DNA of 40,893 nt from an uncultured Collinsella sp. (GCA_959601045.1 CAUGNZ010000021.1:1-40893), one strand, 5' to 3'. Positions 7,650-16,136 are shown, counted from the first letter of the stretch. Numbers and translations are program-made. Notes: generated from the sequence alone by a model not told the origin.

Positions 7650-8987
7650 ATGGAACTCAAATTGTGTACCTACGCAACCGTCACCACCTTGGGCGACTTT
7701 GGCCCCTGGATCAGCAAGGTCGTACTCGACCTGCCCTGCACCGTGCGCGCCAACGACATCGACGCGAACACCTTCCATATATATGTAGAGCGTCACGAAC
7801 GCTCGGGCGAAGTTCTGATGCGCAAGGAGCGCGGCGCCGACCATGCCGCGCCCTCCGTGGGTTACATCGACGTTCTCGCCGCATATCCGTGCGACGAAAA
7901 CGGACGTAAGCTCGCCGTGGGCACCCATGTGGCGCTCGAGGTCGCCGAGCAGCGCCTGACCAAGACCATCGAAGGCGGCGTCATGGGCTCGCGCATGCTC
8001 GATGACCAGCTGCGCATCACGCAGCTCGCGGCTCTTCCCGGCAACGACGGCGACGATCCCACCTGCGGCCTGGTCTTCGACACCTGCCGTGGCGATATCT
8101 GCCCTGCGCTCAAAGGCTGGAGCAACGACACGCAAAAGACCGCCGTCGACGGTATCGCGCTCGAATACGGCTTCTTTGAGCCCAGCTTTAAGGCCGAGGA
8201 CTCGGCATGCTTCAACCCCTTTGCGCCCGAGGCCACGGCCGTGCCCCAAAAGGCACCGCTCGTGGTGTATCTGCACGGCGCCGGCGAGGGCAAGGGCGCC
8301 ACGCAAGGCGAAGGCGCTACGCGCGCCTATATCGGCAACCGCGTGACGGCCATTAGTCAGGCGCAGATCCAGCGCTACTTTGGCGGCTTTGCCTGGGTGC
8401 TCGTGCCGCAGTCGCCCACGTTTTGGATGGACAACGGCGTCGAGCAACTCGGTCGCTCCAACCAGAGCATCTACTCCTCCGTGCTCAAGGCGCTTATCGA
8501 CGAGTTTGTCGCCGAGCATGTCGACCGCATCGACACCGACCGCATCGTGGTCGCCGGTCTTTCCAACGGCGGCTTTATGACCCTGCGCCTGTGCGCCGAC
8601 TACCCCGATTTCTTCGCCGCGGGCCTTCCCTGCTGCGCCCCGTGGTACAACGCCACGGACAAGGACGTGGCCGCGCTCGCCAAGACGCCGCTGTGGTTTA
8701 CGCACTCCAAGGGCGACGAGCTCGTGCACCCGCAACAGACCGTGCTGCCGCTGTTCGCGCGCCTGCGCGGTGCCGGCGCCAACGTGCATCTCACCTACTT
8801 TAGCCATGTCGAGGACCTGACCGGCGTGTATCGCGAGGCCGACGGCTCGGCCAAGAAGACGTTCAACCACGGCGTGTGGATCCACCAATTCAACGACCTG
8901 TGTTATCAAGACTTCGACGGGGGCAACGTACTCATCGACGGCGAGCCGGTGGGCTGCTGGGAGTGGTCGGCCAGGGTTTCGAGGTAA
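7650..8987 (+). CDS. Alpha/beta-hydrolase esterase with N-terminal Ig-like domain
   Basis: A 445-residue protein in two parts. Residues 1 to about 190 form a beta-rich region similar to the Ig-like N-terminal domain of EstA-type esterases. From about 210 there is a PHB-depolymerase or feruloyl-esterase-like hydrolase: oxyanion region VVYLHGAGEG, nucleophile serine in GLSNGGFMT, acid in THSKGDELV, and histidine in FNHGVW. No signal peptide or membrane segment, so it is cytoplasmic. The start at 7650 has AAGGGAGG six bases upstream. It probably removes an acyl group (acetyl or hydroxycinnamoyl) from an imported plant glycoside, judged by the PTS, GH140 and GH1 neighbours; the bond cleaved is inferred. 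Confidence 0.75.
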   Translation: MELKLCTYATVTTLGDFGPWISKVVLDLPCTVRANDIDANTFHIYVERHERSGEVLMRKERGADHAAPSVGYIDVLAAYPCDENGRKLAVGTHVALEVAEQRLTKTIEGGVMGSRMLDDQLRITQLAALPGNDGDDPTCGLVFDTCRGDICPALKGWSNDTQKTAVDGIALEYGFFEPSFKAEDSACFNPFAPEATAVPQKAPLVVYLHGAGEGKGATQGEGATRAYIGNRVTAISQAQIQRYFGGFAWVLVPQSPTFWMDNGVEQLGRSNQSIYSSVLKALIDEFVAEHVDRIDTDRIVVAGLSNGGFMTLRLCADYPDFFAAGLPCCAPWYNATDKDVAALAKTPLWFTHSKGDELVHPQQTVLPLFARLRGAGANVHLTYFSHVEDLTGVYREADGSAKKTFNHGVWIHQFNDLCYQDFDGGNVLIDGEPVGCWEWSARVSR

Positions 8988-8997
8988 CCATCCCATC

Positions 8998-9124
8998 GGG
9001 GGCTCTGACCTTTAGTTTTGTAAACGTCCTCGCGCATGAGCCCCGCTTATCCTGCTCCTTCGGAGCATCGGATAAGCGGGGCTCGCGCTGCGGAATGTTT
9101 ACAAAACTAAAGGTCAGAGCCCCC
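8998..9124. repeat. 127-bp nested perfect hairpin element
   Basis: Outer arms of 28 bp (8998-9025 and 9097-9124) match perfectly and begin GGGGGCTCTGACC. Inside, GAGCCCCGCTTATCC (9038-9052) pairs with GGATAAGCGGGGCTC (9070-9084), and the tip TGCTCC/GGAGCA closes on a 3-nt loop. No coding frame fits. It starts 10 bp after the esterase stop codon and may end transcription in either direction, but the long outer arms look like a mobile palindromic repeat. Confidence 0.75.
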
Positions 9125-9254
9125 CTAAGTTAACGTTGTTCGAAACGCTGGTCGGCCGCTTCCGGCGGGCCGCCGGGTCGCGGGCGATGGGGGCGTGGGT
9201 CCCGTCTTGCCTTGCGCGTAACTGGCTGAATTGATTTTGATTGGAGCTGTTCCT

Positions 9255-10766
9255 ATGTCCCAGAAGTTGACTCGGGTGATTGTTACCACTGATATGGAAG
9301 TCGATGATATGAACTCGCTTGTTCATTTGGCTCTGTATCTCAACTTGCTTGATGTTCAGGCTGTGGTGTATACGGCTTCGCAGTATCACTTTCTTGGGGA
9401 TGGGGTTCATACGCTCGGCGAGGTGAATTCGCATTGGCGGACCAAAGGGCGGCGCTCTTATGAGTGGGCTGTTGTGCCTCATGAGCCCGATCCGCTGGCT
9501 GGCGAGCTTCGTGAGTATCGGCCGTTTCCCGAGCATTGGATTGAGAGTCTCTGGAGTAATGAATATACCCAGGCTTGGCCGCAGTTGCAGGCAAATGCGG
9601 ACGCTGCCGGTGAACCGCCGTTTCCCACGCCTGCCCAGATGATCGAGCGTACGTTTGTGGGAAATGTTGCTTTTGAGGGTGATGTGCGCGAGGAGACTGA
9701 AGGGTCTCACGTCATCGCCGATGCCATCATGGACGATGACCCGCGCACGCTGTGGCTGCTCAGCTGGGGTGGTATGAATACGATCGTTCGCGCCCTCATG
9801 AGTATTGCCGAGCGTTATCGCGCCACACCCGAGTGGCCCGCCGTACAGCAGCGGGTCTATCAGAAGGTGCGCGTGATGGGCGTTGCCGATGGCGTGGGAC
9901 AGGACAACTCGTGGCTCGACCATGGGCGCGAGCTCTTTCCCGAGCTCATCTTTTGGCGTACGCCCTATATGTATGGCAACTATTTCGACGCCAAAACAGC
10001 TCAGCCCGATACGCTGCCGCTGTTTAAGGCTCCCTGGCCCGAGCAGAATCTCACGCAGGGCAACGGCCCCCTCATGGCACGCTATATGCTCTATGGCGAT
10101 GGTAAGGTCTACGAAAACGAGCCTGAGCGCTTTCAGTTTGGCAAGCATGCCCGTCTGGATTGGGGCCTGGAAGGCATGCCCGCGATGCAGTTTGAGCGCG
10201 GCGATTTTATGGCCGAAGGCGACAGCATGACCTATATTCCGCTGCTGCCGTTTGGCCTGCGCGGTATCGACGACCGCGGCTTCGATACGCTGCTGGGACG
10301 CATGTTTTTTGATGGGCATCCCGATGCGAACGCGCCCGCCGGTTTTGCCTCCATCGGCACGCCCGCAGACGACAATCTCAATCCCTATCTGCGTGCCTAT
10401 CAGGAAGACTTTGCCGCCCGCGCGCAATGGTGTGCCCATGATCCGGCAGCCTGCTCGCATCCGGCGCATGTTGTCGAGACCACGGCCGACCGCAGCGCCA
10501 CAGCCGGCGAGCGCGTCGACCTTACAGCGACCATCGTCGACCCCGACGGCAAGGGCTTCGATGTACATTGGGATGTCGCCGTGGACCCGTCGAGCTATGC
10601 AGGCGCCCAGGATCTGTCGCTGTGGCAAGAATGCACGGTAGACACCGCTTTCATCGTGCCCGCCGACGCGCGGCCCGGCGACCGCCTTGTGCTCACCCTT
10701 ACCGTGCAGACGCGCGCCGAGCGCCCCTGCACCCGCTACGGCCAGGTCGCCATCACCGTCGCGTAG
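9255..10766 (+). CDS. Sde182/DUF1593-type protein, nucleoside-hydrolase-like domain
   Basis: A 503-residue protein of the family first named after cellulose-binding Sde182. Residues 1-300 are the nucleoside-hydrolase-like domain with the calcium-site variant TTDMEVDDMNSL (about 10-21) and WGGMNTIVRAL. The last 95 residues form the typical C-terminal beta domain (DPDGKGFDVHWD). No signal peptide is visible although many relatives are secreted, so here it is probably cytoplasmic. Activity is not established; cleavage of an N- or O-glycoside is possible. The ATG at 9255 has TTGGAG eight bases upstream; an in-frame TTG at 9231 is less likely. The first 450 bases use many T-ending codons, unlike the rest of the gene. 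Confidence 0.75.
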   Translation: MSQKLTRVIVTTDMEVDDMNSLVHLALYLNLLDVQAVVYTASQYHFLGDGVHTLGEVNSHWRTKGRRSYEWAVVPHEPDPLAGELREYRPFPEHWIESLWSNEYTQAWPQLQANADAAGEPPFPTPAQMIERTFVGNVAFEGDVREETEGSHVIADAIMDDDPRTLWLLSWGGMNTIVRALMSIAERYRATPEWPAVQQRVYQKVRVMGVADGVGQDNSWLDHGRELFPELIFWRTPYMYGNYFDAKTAQPDTLPLFKAPWPEQNLTQGNGPLMARYMLYGDGKVYENEPERFQFGKHARLDWGLEGMPAMQFERGDFMAEGDSMTYIPLLPFGLRGIDDRGFDTLLGRMFFDGHPDANAPAGFASIGTPADDNLNPYLRAYQEDFAARAQWCAHDPAACSHPAHVVETTADRSATAGERVDLTATIVDPDGKGFDVHWDVAVDPSSYAGAQDLSLWQECTVDTAFIVPADARPGDRLVLTLTVQTRAERPCTRYGQVAITVA

Positions 10767-10993
10767 CAGCGACGGCGCTCACACTCAACAAGAAGTGCCC
10801 CCAAGTGCCGGCCAAATGACGAGAGTGGATAATCTCCCACTTTGAGCCCCCAAACAGGCCAAAAACGGCAGATTATCCACTCTCACTTTGGGGCACTCAT
10901 TGGGGACAGACTTAAATGAGTAGTCGTTGGGGACGTTCTTGTTTGACTGGTCATTTAAGTACGTCCCCAATGAGTGCTTTCACTTCTTTTAAC
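10767..10993. repeat. Cluster of palindromic repeats between convergent genes
   Basis: No gene. First comes a nested palindrome: outer arms of 14 bp with one mismatch (10794-10807, 10884-10897) and inner perfect 15-bp arms GAGAGTGGATAATCT (10821-10835) and its complement (10870-10884). It runs directly into a GGGGAC-type repeat (CACTCATTGGGGAC, from 10894), then a variant unit AGTCGTTGGGGACGTTCTT, then an inverted copy ending AATGAGTG at 10976. The outer copies agree in 24 of 26 bases and together form a larger inverted repeat. Confidence 0.75.
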
Positions 10994-11032
10994 AAAACGC
11001 CCGGCGGGCATTAACTGCTCGCCGGGCGTTTT
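10994..11032. terminator. Bidirectional intrinsic terminator
   Basis: AAAACGCCCGGCG (10994-11006) pairs perfectly with CGCCGGGCGTTTT (11020-11032), giving a GC stem flanked by A and T runs. It sits between the convergent 3' ends of the Sde182-type gene and the GH1 gene and can serve both. Confidence 0.85.
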
Positions 11033-11068
11033 GGTTAGGAAACTCTGAAGTTGAGTGTCTCGGCTTCC

Positions 11069-12499
11069 TTAGGACAGATCCTCACCATTCGTTTCAATGA
11101 CGTGCTTGTACCAGTCAAAGCTCTTCTTCTTGGAACGCTTGAGGGTGCCGTTGCCCGCGTCGTCGCGGTCGACGTAGATAAAGCCGTAGCGCTTGGACAT
11201 CTCGCCCGTGCCGGCGCTCACCAGGTCGATCGGGCCCCAGGTGGTGTAGCCCAGCAGGTCAATGCCATCCTCGGTCACTGCATCGCGCATCGCGGCGATG
11301 TGCTGGCGCAGGTAGTCGATACGGTAGTCGTCGTTGATGGAGCCATCCTCCTCGACAACATCCTTGGCGCCCAGACCGTTCTCGACCACAAACAGCGGCT
11401 TCTGATAGCGGTCGTACAGGTCGTTGAGGGTGATGCGGAAGCCCAGCGGATCGATGGCCCAGCCCCACTGGCTCTCCTGCAGGTAGGGGTTCTTGGCGCC
11501 GGCGAAGGCGTTGCCCTGGGTGCGCTCGACATCAGGGTTATCGGCACCGGCGGAACAACGGGTGCTGTAATAGCTAAAGCTGATGAAGTCGACGGTGTTT
11601 TCGACCAGGATCTCGCGGTCCTCGTCAGTCATGCCGACGTCGATGCCCAGACGCTCGAGCTTCTTGACGGCATAAGCCGGGTAGTAGCCGCGGCTCTGGA
11701 CGTCGACAAAGAAGTAGTTGTCCTGGTTGTCGAGCTGCGCCTGGCGCACATCGCCCGGACGGCAGCTGTAGGGATAGCAGCTGCCCGCGGCGAGCATGCA
11801 GCCGATCTTGACCTCGGGGTCGATCTCGTGGGCGATCTTGGTTGCCCAAGCGCTGGCGACGAGCTCGTTGTGGGCGGCCGGGTACTCGACGGCTTCCTTG
11901 TTCTCGCCCTCCTCAAAGACCAGGCCGGCACCCATAAACGGCAGGTGCAAGATCATGTTGATCTCGTTGAAGGTGAGCCAGTACTTCACCAGGCCCTTGT
12001 AGCGGGTAAAGATCGTGGTCGCGAGGTTCTTATAGAAGTCGATGAGCTTGCGGTTGCGCCAGCCACCGTACTCCTTGATGAGGTGGACGGGGCAGTCGAA
12101 GTGCGTGATGGTCACGAGCGGCTCGATGCCGTGCGCCTGGCACTCGCGGAACACGTCCTCGTAGAAGGCCAGGCCGGCCTCGTTGGGCTCGGTCTCGTCG
12201 CCATTGGGGAAGATGCGGGTCCAGGCCAAGCTCATGCGGAAGGTCTTAAAGCCCATCTCGGCAAAGAGGGCGATGTCCTCCTTGTAGCGGTGGTAGAAAT
12301 CGATGCCGGTCTGCGCGGGGTAGTAATAGCCGTCCTCAAAGTCGAGCATCTTGCGCTGGCCGGAGACCACCGCGAAGCGCTCGGGGCCGTGCGGGGCCAC
12401 ATCCACGTTGGCCAGGCCGCGGCCGTCCACGTCGTAGGCGCCCTCGCACTGGTTGGCAGCCGTCGCGCCGCCCCACAGGAAGTCTTTACGGAAAGCCAT
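11069..12499 (-). CDS. 6-phospho-beta-glucosidase (GH1)
   Basis: A cytoplasmic retaining glycosidase of 476 residues. The N-terminal GH1 signature FLWGGATAANQCEGAY (7-22), acid/base E179 in LTFNEIN and nucleophile E373 in VVENGLG are all present. The loop S428...K436-R-Y438 (EMSKRYGFIYVD) is the phosphate-binding pattern that separates 6-phospho-beta-glucosidases from plain beta-glucosidases, so it should cleave PTS-phosphorylated beta-glucosides. The start has AAAGGAT upstream and a promoter candidate at 12536-12564. Partners are the PTS transporters at 5732 and 14698; a bglA/bglB-type name would fit but I do not fix one. Confidence 0.9.
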   Translation of the reverse strand: MAFRKDFLWGGATAANQCEGAYDVDGRGLANVDVAPHGPERFAVVSGQRKMLDFEDGYYYPAQTGIDFYHRYKEDIALFAEMGFKTFRMSLAWTRIFPNGDETEPNEAGLAFYEDVFRECQAHGIEPLVTITHFDCPVHLIKEYGGWRNRKLIDFYKNLATTIFTRYKGLVKYWLTFNEINMILHLPFMGAGLVFEEGENKEAVEYPAAHNELVASAWATKIAHEIDPEVKIGCMLAAGSCYPYSCRPGDVRQAQLDNQDNYFFVDVQSRGYYPAYAVKKLERLGIDVGMTDEDREILVENTVDFISFSYYSTRCSAGADNPDVERTQGNAFAGAKNPYLQESQWGWAIDPLGFRITLNDLYDRYQKPLFVVENGLGAKDVVEEDGSINDDYRIDYLRQHIAAMRDAVTEDGIDLLGYTTWGPIDLVSAGTGEMSKRYGFIYVDRDDAGNGTLKRSKKKSFDWYKHVIETNGEDLS

Positions 12500-12535
12500 A
12501 CATCGATCCTTTCACACGCTGTTTGTCGTAGCTTC

Positions 12536-12564
12536 AGTATCCCCGTAAGCAGCGCGCTACTCAA
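12536..12564 (-). promoter_or_regulatory. Candidate promoter of the GH1 gene
   Basis: On the minus strand, TTGAGT (12559-12564) and GATACT (12536-12541) are 17 bp apart, each four of six to consensus, and lie 37 bp before the GH1 start codon. Confidence 0.5.
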
Positions 12565-12650
12565 CGGCAACGACGCAGGCCGACACTTCTTTTCGCACAC
12601 GGCGGCCCGGCAGCCGCCCCTGCCTGACACTTTCTGATACCGCCGCCCCA

Positions 12651-12687
12651 AACCACCACAAAGGGGATAGGCACCTTTGTGGTGGTT
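12651..12687. repeat. REP-like palindrome, CCACCACAAAGG type, copy 2
   Basis: Perfect 14-bp arms AACCACCACAAAGG (12651-12664) and CCTTTGTGGTGGTT (12674-12687), loop GGATAGGCA. It is an inverted copy of the element at 1132-1168 with one loop base changed. Confidence 0.8.
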
Positions 12688-12693
12688 GGGGGC

Positions 12694-12834
12694 GGTTTGT
12701 CTCGATCTGTAACAGGTAGGCAGCCAAAACCGGGCTTGGTGTTACAGATCGAGATTTTCGGGCAGCCCCCCGCAGTTTGTCTAAATCTGTAACAGGTAGA
12801 GACGATTTAGCCCGCTAGATGTTACAAATCGAGA
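12694..12834. repeat. Tandem pair of GTTTGTCT...TGTAACAGGTAG palindromes
   Basis: Two units 80 bp apart. Unit 1 has perfect 15-bp arms TCTCGATCTGTAACA (12700-12714) and its complement (12740-12754). Unit 2 (12780-12794 and 12820-12834) has the same arms with three mismatches. Both share GTTTGT before and GGTAG after the left arm. With the element at 12651 they fill the gap between the GH1 and DUF4867 genes. Confidence 0.75.
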
Positions 12835-12843
12835 CGGAAGATG

Positions 12844-13488
12844 CTAGTCGCAGGCGATGTCGAGGTTCTTGCCGACGAGGCCCACGTAGCCGCCCTCGGC
12901 AGCCTTGGGGCTATCGGCGTGGCAGAGAACCCACTTGTCGGCCTTCCAGTAGCAGTAGCTGTCGCCGGCGGCGGGCATGTCGGCTGCGGCCTCGGGGCGC
13001 GGGCCATTGGTGCCCGCCGGCAGCGCCACCATCACCTGGAAGCCGCCGTCGTCGACCATGCAGGGCGTGTAGTGGAGCGTGGTGTTGAAGACTTCGACGA
13101 CCTTGCCCGCCGGTACGCGGAACGCCTTGACGCACGCGGTGTCGAGCTTGCCGTCCTCGATCTCCCAGCGATGCGCCACGAGCAGGATAAAGTCGCGGGC
13201 GCCCAGGTTAAACTCGCTGGCGCGGTGATACTCCAGGCAGTTGAGGCGTGTGTTGTGCCCGTTGCACCAGCCGAGCTGGAAGGAGCGGCCGCCGTACATG
13301 AGAAAGCCCAGCTTATCGGCATCCTTGACGCCCTCGAGCTCCGGCGCGCTTGCTACGTACTTGGTGCCCTCGGGAATGGGAGTAGCCGCAAGCGCCTCGA
13401 CAAGCGAGGCGGTCAGGTTGGACGGCACGTCGTCCCACACGCGACCATAGGATTTGAACTCGGGATCTGATACAGAGTAGATATGCAT
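12844..13488 (-). CDS. DUF4867 family protein
   Basis: A 214-residue protein matching DUF4867 in length and in its conserved stretch LGWCNGHNTRLNCLEYHR (about 81-98), followed by GARDFILLVAHRWEIEDGKLD and TTLHYTPC. The His, Glu and Cys pattern suggests a cupin-like fold that may bind a metal and a sugar, but no activity is known to me. No signal peptide. The start at 13488 was chosen because AGGAG lies six bases upstream. Members of this family commonly stand among sugar genes, as here next to GH1. The promoter region at 13500-13560 contains GAACAT twice with TCTA between, around a TTCTAGAA palindrome. Confidence 0.75.
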   Translation of the reverse strand: MHIYSVSDPEFKSYGRVWDDVPSNLTASLVEALAATPIPEGTKYVASAPELEGVKDADKLGFLMYGGRSFQLGWCNGHNTRLNCLEYHRASEFNLGARDFILLVAHRWEIEDGKLDTACVKAFRVPAGKVVEVFNTTLHYTPCMVDDGGFQVMVALPAGTNGPRPEAAADMPAAGDSYCYWKADKWVLCHADSPKAAEGGYVGLVGKNLDIACD

Positions 13489-13611
13489 GTTCGCTCCTGT
13501 TCGTTTATGTGACAGTATGAACATTCTAGAACATCATTCATCCACGACCACGATCAATACCGAAAACATTGCATGACGAAATCACCCGCTCAAAAAGCGA
13601 CATGCAGCTTC

Positions 13612-14592
13612 CTAGTCGAGATAATCTTTAAGAAACTCAATAACGCTCATACACCAGTAGTCGGTCTCCGGCGCATGGGGCTTCATCAATGCGTGCCCCC
13701 CTTCTGAATACATGACTCCCTCATGGTGTACTCCAGCTGCATCCAGAGCATCGACCATCTTTTCATAATTGTCGGGCGATACAATATCATCGTCAGCGCA
13801 TTGCCAAAGATATGTCGGAGGATACTGCTCCCACACATGCTGATTAATACAGAAATCATCGAGCGAGTCGCGACCAGCCCCGCCGCACACCGAATCAAGA
13901 AATCTATTGTCTGATGCGTTCTCAAAGCCACGAAGATCAATCGGTGCATAACACAGGACCAAGGCTTTGGGTGCCTCGCATCCGTAGGACGCAAATCCCT
14001 TGTTGTCCGTCCCCCACTCGGCAGTTAAATGCGCACCAGCAGAAAAGCCGATAACTGCATAACTTTTTGCGACATTAAATTTCGCTGAATTCTCGAAGAC
14101 AAAACGGACAGCTCGATTTAAATCGTCGATTGGACGCGGCATCAAAGGCTCGACCCTCACCCTGTATGACAGCACGAACACGTTATAGCCCGCATCGTTG
14201 AGCTCGGGGGCAACGGGAAAGCCTTCCATTTGATGACAAACGCTCTGATAACCTCCGCCCGAAACCGCAATGATAAAGGGAGCCCCGGGTCTCCCGGGAA
14301 AGAAGAACAGTTTCGTGTTGCGTCGAGTCGGATCACGGATGCAGTCGGCTTCATCCCATATATCGTAGGCAACTTGCCTCCCGTCATCCACGAGCTCGAC
14401 AATCCGATTCAATCCACGCAAAACGCGAGTAGTTTCATATGGATTAGCATCAGAATTCATATGAGACACGATGGGTTTATTCCACATGCGCTCCCAAGTT
14501 GAAGGCCGGCAAAGCATAAGGTGCTCGCCAAAGCCAGCGAACTCAGGAAGGAGCGCGATTTCGCCAAACGTCATATCGGCTGTAATTGTCAT
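13612..14592 (-). CDS. Alpha/beta hydrolase, BD-FAE/esterase-lipase type
   Basis: A 326-residue cytoplasmic hydrolase. The oxyanion region is FIIAVSGGGYQS, the nucleophile serine is in GFSAGAHLT, the acid is likely in QCADDDIVSP and the base in SEGGHALM. This arrangement is that of carboxylesterases acting on acylated sugars or small acyl esters. It is the last gene of the LicT-EIIBC-hydrolase unit and has the same lower GC and AT-rich codon use as those two, so it probably deacylates the sugar carried by that PTS. The ribosome binding site is TTGGAG, nine bases before ATG. A CTGCCG/CGGCAG hairpin separates it from the EIIBC gene and may tune its expression. Confidence 0.75.
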   Translation of the reverse strand: MTITADMTFGEIALLPEFAGFGEHLMLCRPSTWERMWNKPIVSHMNSDANPYETTRVLRGLNRIVELVDDGRQVAYDIWDEADCIRDPTRRNTKLFFFPGRPGAPFIIAVSGGGYQSVCHQMEGFPVAPELNDAGYNVFVLSYRVRVEPLMPRPIDDLNRAVRFVFENSAKFNVAKSYAVIGFSAGAHLTAEWGTDNKGFASYGCEAPKALVLCYAPIDLRGFENASDNRFLDSVCGGAGRDSLDDFCINQHVWEQYPPTYLWQCADDDIVSPDNYEKMVDALDAAGVHHEGVMYSEGGHALMKPHAPETDYWCMSVIEFLKDYLD

Positions 14593-14697
14593 AGCTAGTC
14601 ACTCCAAAAATGAGGGTGGGCTCGCGTGAATCAACGGCAAGCCCATCACATGCAATCTGCCGCGGGGTTTTCGGCAGCTTACATCCCAAATAATTGT

Positions 14698-16068
14698 CTA
14701 CTCCACTACTGCCTCTTCATCAGGGCGATACAGGATGTAAACGAGAACGAAGTTAAGAATTAAACCGACGACATTGCAAAGAATTGCGCCGATGAGGCTG
14801 CTCATATCACCAGAAGGATCCATATAACCGGGGAAGCTAAAAATGCCGCTCGACGTCATAACGAACGTACAGGTGTTGAAAATCGCCGGGATAACAGCAC
14901 TGATTGCTCCGGCGACCATGGAAGCGATAATGATCTTCTTGTGCTCCAAGATGATGCCGTACAGCGCCGGTTCCGTAATCCCGAAAAAGCCCGTAATGGC
15001 ACAGCTGAACCCAAGACTCTTTTCACTCGGGTCCTTCGAGCGGAGGGCAAACGCCAAACAAGCGCCGACAACACCCATGCTGCAGCAGAGAAGTCCAAGG
15101 ATAGGATCGGAGCCGACGGTCATAATATTGTTGATGGAAAGCACGATCAGGGCCCAATGGAGTCCAAGGGGGATCATAACGAGACCGAATATCGGCCCGA
15201 GAATAACGCCGCAAAGGACGGGGCTGAACTGATAGACCGCCAGCACTGCAGTCGCAAGCAAAGAGCTCGCCTGCTGAATAACGGGGCCGATCACAAGGAG
15301 CGAGACGGGGGCGGCAACAGCAACCGTCAGGAACGGGACGAGCGCAAATGCCACAACATCGGGAAGAACCGCCCGCAGCCACTTATTAAGAACGGATGCG
15401 AACCAAGCCGCCACGATAGCAGGAAACACCGTGGAGGAATAGCTCACCATTGTGAACTTCATGCCGAGCAAATCCAGCGCATCGCCCGCTCCGGCCGCAG
15501 CAACGAAAGTCGGATAAATCAGGATTGCACCGAGTACCGCACCGATATATCGATCGGTTCCAAAGAACTGAGCAGCAGATGATCCGACAAGAACGGGCAG
15601 AAAATACATGCAGGCATTTCCCATGCCGTACAGCAGAGTGTATATTCCGCTCTCGGCGGAAACAGCACCCGCCGTCGTCAGAATACTAAGGACGGCGTTT
15701 ATCATTCCGCATGCGATCAAGGCAGGAAGAACGGGCATCATGATGCCGCTGATGAGCTTCATTAGCTTTCCCAGAAAGCCCTTAGTCTCTCCTTCGCTTG
15801 CCTCGGAATCTCCGGCATCAATCCCGGTTTCCTTGGCAACGATTTCATAGACCTTATCGACCTTAGGTCCCACAATCACCTGATATTGCCCCGCGGAATG
15901 GCGAATGTCGATCACGCCATCAATCGCCTTGACTTTTGCATCGTCTACGATGCTTTCGTCCTTAAGGTTGAACCTTAAACGAGTCATGCAGTGAGCTACA
16001 AATGTAACGTTGTCTGCGCCGCCCACCATCTCGAGAATCTCGGCAGCGAGCTTGGTTGTATCTGCCAT
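14698..16068 (-). CDS. PTS beta-glucoside-type EIIBC component
   Basis: Second glucoside PTS of the window, 456 residues. The IIB domain (1-80) has phosphocysteine C27 in AHCMTRLRFNL; the IIC domain from about 105 has GFFGITEPALYG. There is no IIA domain. The ATG at 16068 lies about 11 bases after GGGAGAA and gives the usual MADxxxLAxEIL start; an ATG six codons upstream lacks a binding site. It follows licT by about 70 bp, a gap holding a GCAAAG/CTTTGC hairpin. Control is expected from the antiterminator next door. The sugar is unknown but likely a beta-glucoside whose acyl group the downstream hydrolase removes. Confidence 0.87.
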   Translation of the reverse strand: MADTTKLAAEILEMVGGADNVTFVAHCMTRLRFNLKDESIVDDAKVKAIDGVIDIRHSAGQYQVIVGPKVDKVYEIVAKETGIDAGDSEASEGETKGFLGKLMKLISGIMMPVLPALIACGMINAVLSILTTAGAVSAESGIYTLLYGMGNACMYFLPVLVGSSAAQFFGTDRYIGAVLGAILIYPTFVAAAGAGDALDLLGMKFTMVSYSSTVFPAIVAAWFASVLNKWLRAVLPDVVAFALVPFLTVAVAAPVSLLVIGPVIQQASSLLATAVLAVYQFSPVLCGVILGPIFGLVMIPLGLHWALIVLSINNIMTVGSDPILGLLCCSMGVVGACLAFALRSKDPSEKSLGFSCAITGFFGITEPALYGIILEHKKIIIASMVAGAISAVIPAIFNTCTFVMTSSGIFSFPGYMDPSGDMSSLIGAILCNVVGLILNFVLVYILYRPDEEAVVE

Positions 16069-16136
16069 AAATACCATTTCTCCCATGTTGAGTTTTATAT
16101 GTAACCATCAGCAAAGCGCGCGCCTTTGCCAACTAA

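Noticed and set aside
9114..10628. Minus-strand open frame opposite the Sde182-type gene
   Set aside because: The plus-strand gene has recognisable domains and a start site; the opposite frame has none.
11051..12637. Long plus-strand open frame opposite the GH1 gene
   Set aside because: Mirror frame of a well supported 6-phospho-beta-glucosidase; no domain or ribosome binding site supports it.
12651..12834. CRISPR array
   Set aside because: The repeats are palindromes of two different types, only two tandem copies, with no regular spacers and no cas gene.
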